20,226 bases of DNA from NCBI GenBank assembly GCA_021641225.1, contig JAJWXI010000017.1:1-20226 (forward strand), read 5' to 3'. Shown piece after piece: positions 15,782 through 20,226 of this stretch (position 1 is the stretch's first letter; the number at the start of each line of letters is the position of its first letter). Position numbers and translations under genes: made by a program. The notes under the pieces are model-generated. The model was not told the DNA's origin. It ran no database searches and saw only the letters and a list, made by a program, of their open reading frames with translations. This DNA is from Collinsella aerofaciens. GTDB taxonomy: Bacteria > Actinomycetota > Coriobacteriia > Coriobacteriales > Coriobacteriaceae.

Positions 15782-16582
15782 ATGGCAGCACGTGCGGACA
15801 ACGTTTCGCGTGTCGACCATGATGGAGTTACGTTGGTGGAGGGCGCGACATCCGATGTCCGCTTTGCCTTTACCGAGCGCACCGGTGGCGTTTCTGAAGA
15901 TGCGTACTCCTCGCTCAACCTGGGCTCGCATGTAGGCGATGACCCCTTTGCTGTTCAAGAAAATCGTCGTCGAGCGCTCGAAGCTATGGGCGCCACTGAG
16001 TGCGAGCATAATCTGCTCGTGCCCAATCAGGTACATGGTGACCATATCGTTACGGTGACTTCGAACGGCGCCGACGATCTTGAGGCTGTTCGCGAGCAGA
16101 TTGCCGAGGGCTGCGATGCCATCGTCTGTACGGCCCATGACGTGCCCGTGCTGCTCTGCTTTGCCGACTGCGTTCCCGTGGTGCTGGTGGCCCCCGGCGG
16201 ATTTGCCGTGGTGCACTCCGGTTGGAAGGGCACGATTGCACGTATTTCTGCCAAGGCGTGCCAGGCGCTTTGCGATGCTGCCGGCTGCGATGCGAGCGAC
16301 GTTTCCGCCTATATCGGCCCCCATATCTTGGCTGACGAATATGAGGTATCCCAGGAACTCATGGATCGCTTTGCCGTCGAGTTCTCTTGCATCGATGCGA
16401 GTGCCCCTCGCATGCTCGATCTTTCCGCTACCATTTGCGAGGCGCTGGTAGATGCCGGTGTGGACGCGGATAATATCGTGGATACCCAGCTTTCGACTGT
16501 GCGTCAGAACGACCGCTTTTATTCCTACCGTAACGAGGACGGCACCTGTGGGCGCCATGCTGCGATCGGCGTGATGCTATGA
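15782..16582 (+). CDS. pgeF: PgeF/YfiH/LACC1-family purine nucleoside phosphorylase-like protein
   Basis: Members of this family (formerly called DUF152 or polyphenol oxidase) include enzymes that act on purine nucleosides (phosphorolysis and deamination) and E. coli YfiH/PgeF, which removes wrongly made UDP-MurNAc-L-Ser. The 266-residue protein has FTERTGGVS (30-38), NQVHGDH with His85, FADCVPVVL with Cys130, and VVHSGWKG with His145; the His-Cys-His set is the family metal site. The C-terminal block is YSYRNEDGTCGRHAA. The start is set by a consensus AGGAGG (15769-15774) seven bp before ATG. The gene commonly follows ftsZ in Gram-positive dcw clusters, but here it lies behind a terminator and overlaps pstS by 4 bp (ATGA), so it leads the phosphate operon. 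Substrate is not known here. Confidence 0.9.
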   Translation: MAARADNVSRVDHDGVTLVEGATSDVRFAFTERTGGVSEDAYSSLNLGSHVGDDPFAVQENRRRALEAMGATECEHNLLVPNQVHGDHIVTVTSNGADDLEAVREQIAEGCDAIVCTAHDVPVLLCFADCVPVVLVAPGGFAVVHSGWKGTIARISAKACQALCDAAGCDASDVSAYIGPHILADEYEVSQELMDRFAVEFSCIDASAPRMLDLSATICEALVDAGVDADNIVDTQLSTVRQNDRFYSYRNEDGTCGRHAAIGVML

Positions 16583-17415
16583 GAAAGATCGTATCGGTCC
16601 TGAGCGCCGCTGTGCTTACGCTTACGCTGTGCGCCTGTTCTTCGGGATCTTCTACCTCTTCCATTACCGTGGCCGGCTCCACGACCTGCCTTCCTATCGC
16701 CGAGATTGCGGCAGAGGGCTTTAAGGAGGAGACCGGCATCGACGTGCTCGTTTCCGGTTTGGGTTCTTCCGCTGGCATCGAAGCCGTCAGCGCTGGCACG
16801 GCCGATATCGCTAGCTCCTCCCGTGGACTCAATGCCGACGAACAGGATCTGGGCCTGACTCCCATCGTCATTGCCCACGACGGTATCGCGGTCATCGTGA
16901 ACGAAGGCAACCCCGTCGATAACCTCTCGACCGAGCAGCTCCGCGATATCTATGCCGGCAAGATTACTAATTGGAAAGAGGTCGGTGGCGAGGACCTGAA
17001 GATTCAGGTCATCAACCGAGACGAGGCGTCCGGCACGCGTGAGGCCTTCCGCACCATCGTGATGGACGGCACCCCGTTCGATCGCCGCTCGGCCGTTCTT
17101 TCGGGCACGGGCCAGGTGCGCGACGTGGTATCTCGTTCGCGCGGTGCCATCGGCTACATTTCGCTGGGCTTCGTCGATAGCCTCAACGCCAAGACCTCGG
17201 TCAAGGCCGTCTCGGTCAATCATGTTGAGGCGTCCGAGAAGACGGTCGCGAGCGGCGGCTATCCCATCTCGCGCGACCTTTACTTCTTTGTGAAGGGGGC
17301 GCCTTCGCAGCAGGCGCAAGATTACATCGACTACGTGACGTCCGAAAAGATGGACAAGCAGATTCGCGAGGCGGGCTTTATTCCCGTCACCAACGACGAG
17401 AAGGGGAGTGAGTAG
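16579..17415 (+). CDS. pstS: Phosphate ABC transporter, phosphate-binding lipoprotein PstS
   Basis: PstS captures inorganic phosphate outside the membrane and delivers it to PstCA. The 278-residue protein begins with a lipoprotein signal peptide (MRKIVSVLSAAVLTLTLCAC), lipobox LCAC with Cys20 as the probable lipidated residue, then a Ser-rich linker. The mature part shows the phosphate-site segments TVAGSTTCLP (about 29-38), SGLGSSAGIEA, ADIASSSRGL, HDGIAVIVN and NRDEASGTREAF, as in the PstS/SphX family. At 278 residues it is of the short Gram-positive type. Its ATG overlaps the pgeF stop codon (ATGA), so its translation is probably coupled to pgeF. Confidence 0.96.
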   Translation: MRKIVSVLSAAVLTLTLCACSSGSSTSSITVAGSTTCLPIAEIAAEGFKEETGIDVLVSGLGSSAGIEAVSAGTADIASSSRGLNADEQDLGLTPIVIAHDGIAVIVNEGNPVDNLSTEQLRDIYAGKITNWKEVGGEDLKIQVINRDEASGTREAFRTIVMDGTPFDRRSAVLSGTGQVRDVVSRSRGAIGYISLGFVDSLNAKTSVKAVSVNHVEASEKTVASGGYPISRDLYFFVKGAPSQQAQDYIDYVTSEKMDKQIREAGFIPVTNDEKGSE

Positions 17416-17416
17416 C

Positions 17417-18343
17417 ATGGAAGCACGGGAAAACTCCCAGACTGAGCGGAATGCTCAGGCGCCCAAGAAGCGCGAGCTGGCGCTCGTTTCGCGCAGCACC
17501 TATATCAAGGAGAAGGCGCTGCAGTGGATCTTCTTTGCCTGCGCGTTCTTGGCGGTTGTTACCGTCATCCTGATTTTTGTCTTTACCACGTACTCGGCGC
17601 TGCCCGTCTTTACCGACATCGGTCTGGCGGATTTCTTTAGCTTTACGTGGGCGCCCTCTGAGGGCCACTACGGCATCGTGTCGCTGCTTGCCGGCTCGGG
17701 TCTGGTGACCGTCGGTGCGCTCGCCATGGGTGTGCCCCTGGGCGTGGGCACGGCTGTGTATCTGGTCGAGATCGCCGGCAAGCGCGTACGCAAGCTCATC
17801 AGCCCTGCCGTTGACCTGTTGGCCGGCATCCCTTCTATCATCTATGGCTTCTTTGGCATGATCATCATCCGTCCGTTTATCGCGCAGGTGACCGGTGGTC
17901 TTGGTTTTGGTGCGCTGACGGCGTGGTTCGTGCTTGCCATCATGATTGTCCCTACCATCACCACGCTCACCATCGATGCCCTCAATTCCATTCCCATGGG
18001 TATTCGCGAGGCATCGTATGCCATGGGTGCTACTAAGTGGCAGACCATCTATAAGGTCGTGCTACCTGCCGCCAAGCTGGGTATCGTGGATGCGATCGTG
18101 CTGGGTATGGGCCGTGCCATCGGAGAGACCATGGCCGTGCTCATGGTCGTGGGTAATGCCCCGGTTATTCCCGACAGCATTGCGAGCCCTATCTCGACGC
18201 TCACGAGCCAGATCGCACTCGACATGAGCTATTCCTCGGGTCTGCACCGCTCGGCGCTGTTCGGCATGGGCGTGGTCCTGTTTATCATCTCCGCCACGCT
18301 GGTGGGCATCGTCCGTCTGATTTCCAAGAAGAAGAGGGGGTAG
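17417..18343 (+). CDS. pstC: Phosphate ABC transporter permease PstC
   Basis: PstC forms the phosphate channel with PstA. The 308-residue protein has a hydrophilic N-terminal tail of about 35 residues, then about six membrane segments; the first is near FFACAFLAVVTVILIFVF. The permease region includes LLAGIPSIIYGFFGM and the cytoplasmic EAA loop EASYAMGATKWQTIYKVVLP that contacts PstB, followed by GRAIGETMAVLMVVGN, typical of Pst permeases. The frame opens at a GTG at 17408, but AAGGGGAG (17401-17408) at 8 bp sets the ATG at 17417, one base after the pstS stop. Confidence 0.96.
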   Translation: MEARENSQTERNAQAPKKRELALVSRSTYIKEKALQWIFFACAFLAVVTVILIFVFTTYSALPVFTDIGLADFFSFTWAPSEGHYGIVSLLAGSGLVTVGALAMGVPLGVGTAVYLVEIAGKRVRKLISPAVDLLAGIPSIIYGFFGMIIIRPFIAQVTGGLGFGALTAWFVLAIMIVPTITTLTIDALNSIPMGIREASYAMGATKWQTIYKVVLPAAKLGIVDAIVLGMGRAIGETMAVLMVVGNAPVIPDSIASPISTLTSQIALDMSYSSGLHRSALFGMGVVLFIISATLVGIVRLISKKKRG

Positions 18344-18346
18344 GCT

Positions 18347-19252
18347 ATGTCCGATTCCGTTGACACGACGGTCGATACGACCTCGTCGCGCGAGCGCATC
18401 AAGCGTGCCCTTTCCCACGGCAAGAAGGGCCGCATCAACAAGGACCTGTCCAACAAGATCATGCTTGGCGTGTTCCGTGCCGCGGCATACATCACCACGC
18501 TGGTGCTGGTCGCTATCATCGCCTACGTGGTCATTAACGGCCTGCCGCATATCTCACTCGACTTTATCTTCGGTTGGCCCCAGGGCGTCAACGCCGAGGG
18601 CGGAATTTGGCCCACAATCGTCTCGACCGTCTATGTGACGGCGCTCGCCATGCTTATCTGCACGCCGATTGCTGTGCTGGCAGCCGTCTATCTGGCCGAG
18701 TACGCCAAGCAGGGCAAGGTCGTCGAGCTCATTCGCTACGCTGCTGACGCTTTGGCCTCGGTGCCCTCCATCGTTATGGGCCTGTTTGGCTACGCCTTGT
18801 TTGTCGAGGCCATGGGTCTGGGCCTTTCGATGGTCTCGGCCGCTCTGGCACTCGCGCTCTTGATGCTTCCCATCGTCATGCGCACCACCGAAGAGGCCAT
18901 TCGCGCCGTTCCGCGCTATATCCGGTGGGGTGCGTACGGCCTGGGCGCCACCAAGTGGCAGGTCGTCTCCAAGATCGTGCTTCCTTCTGCCTTTGGCCGT
19001 ATTGCCACGGGTATCGTCCTCGCCATCGGCCGTGCCATTGGCGAGACCGCGGTGGTGCTCTACACCATGGGCCAGGCCATCAATCTACCTATTTCGCCGC
19101 TCGATTCCGGCCGCCCCATGACGGTTCACCTGTACCTGCTTGCCAACGACGGCATCAACATGAACGCAGCCTATGGCACCGCGCTCTTGCTGATGGTGAT
19201 CATTCTGGCCTTCAACCTGTTTGCGCGCTTCCTGTCGCGCAAGCGTCGCTAG
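18347..19252 (+). CDS. pstA: Phosphate ABC transporter permease PstA
   Basis: PstA is the second permease subunit. The 301-residue protein has a hydrophilic tail of about 40 residues and about six membrane segments. It shows LASVPSIVMGLFGYALFV, the EAA loop with YGLGATKWQVVSKIVLPSAF, and GRAIGETAVVLYTMGQA, matching the corresponding blocks of PstC while being PstA-like in the HISLDFIFGWPQG segment after the first membrane span and in the LPISPLDSGRPMTVHLYLLA stretch near the C-terminus. It begins 3 bp after pstC, with AAGAGGGGG (18332-18340) as ribosome site. Confidence 0.95.
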   Translation: MSDSVDTTVDTTSSRERIKRALSHGKKGRINKDLSNKIMLGVFRAAAYITTLVLVAIIAYVVINGLPHISLDFIFGWPQGVNAEGGIWPTIVSTVYVTALAMLICTPIAVLAAVYLAEYAKQGKVVELIRYAADALASVPSIVMGLFGYALFVEAMGLGLSMVSAALALALLMLPIVMRTTEEAIRAVPRYIRWGAYGLGATKWQVVSKIVLPSAFGRIATGIVLAIGRAIGETAVVLYTMGQAINLPISPLDSGRPMTVHLYLLANDGINMNAAYGTALLLMVIILAFNLFARFLSRKRR

Positions 19253-19264
19253 TTAAGGAGTCCC

Positions 19265-20068
<804 letters not shown>

Positions 20069-20160
20069 TCGGTGCGACTAGTCCCAAGCCGATCGGACCT
20101 GGTCCGGTGCGTATTCACTGTGCGGGCTGCATGACCGCACCCAACTGATTGGAGTGAACC
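20069..20160 (+). promoter_or_regulatory. pstB-phoU spacer with overlapping inverted repeats
   Basis: This 92-bp spacer is rich in inverted repeats. GATCGG (20067-20072) pairs with CCGATC (20089-20094); the latter overlaps a second stem, CGGAC/GTCCG (20094-20098 with 20102-20106, extendable by two pairs), so the two cannot form together. A third hairpin, GTGCGG/CCGCAC with a 9-base loop, lies at 20120-20140. None has a U-tract. They may set the relative level of phoU to pstSCAB by RNA processing or attenuation; this is inference. Confidence 0.35.
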
Positions 20161-20226
20161 ATGCGCAAACTGTTTTCCCGTCAGCTCGTCGAGGCCCGTC
20201 ACGAGATGCTGAGCATCTACGAGGCC
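20161..20226 (+). CDS. phoU: PhoU phosphate regulator, N-terminal fragment (cut by window end)
   Basis: Only the first 22 codons are present. The start (MRKLFSRQLVEARHEMLS) follows GGAG (20151-20154) and looks like the first amphipathic helix of PhoU, the helical-bundle protein that links the Pst transporter to the PhoR kinase and restrains the phosphate response. The call rests mainly on its place directly after pstB, the usual order in pst operons. The rest of the gene is beyond the window. Confidence 0.7.
   Translation, partial: MRKLFSRQLVEARHEMLSIYEA

Overview
This window reads as a chromosomal segment of a high-GC Gram-positive, most probably an actinobacterium of the Coriobacteriia (Collinsella-like; this placement is inferred from protein style, not from a marker gene). 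Clues are the GC-rich codon use, a MurG glycine loop of the GGTAGH form and a PstB Walker B of the DEPCSAIDP form, both common in actinobacteria, and the absence of ftsA from the division cluster. All real genes lie on the + strand and the segment is densely packed.

Region 1 (about 1-15630) is a division and cell wall (dcw) cluster in the order mraZ - rsmH - ftsL-like - ftsI - murF - mraY - murD - ftsW - murG - murC - murB - ftsQ - ftsZ. It covers most of the cytoplasmic and lipid-linked steps of peptidoglycan synthesis (MurB, MurC, MurD, MurF, MraY, MurG), the septal synthase pair FtsW-FtsI, the divisome scaffold proteins FtsL and FtsQ, and the Z-ring protein. murE, which usually lies between ftsI and murF, is missing; a 127-bp spacer is there instead. 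Most junctions are short or overlapping (murB/ftsQ overlap by 44 bp, ftsW/murG by 11 bp), which points to co-transcription. ftsZ has its own AT-rich upstream region and ends at a strong intrinsic terminator.

Region 2 (about 15631-20226) is a second transcription unit: pgeF (YfiH/LACC1 family) overlapping pstS, followed by pstC, pstA, pstB and the start of phoU. It is a high-affinity phosphate ABC importer with its regulator. pgeF commonly sits just after ftsZ in Gram-positive dcw clusters; here it has become the first gene of the phosphate operon, behind the terminator and behind an 11-bp direct repeat that resembles a PHO box.

The window is ordinary housekeeping DNA: no RNA genes, mobile elements, CRISPR arrays or defence systems were seen. 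The most interesting signals are small: a duplicated ELPxF core at the FtsZ C-terminus, a short motif shared by the cytoplasmic tails of FtsI and FtsW, a duplicated motif in the FtsW tail, active-site-region substitutions in MurF and MraY, and the pgeF-pst junction.
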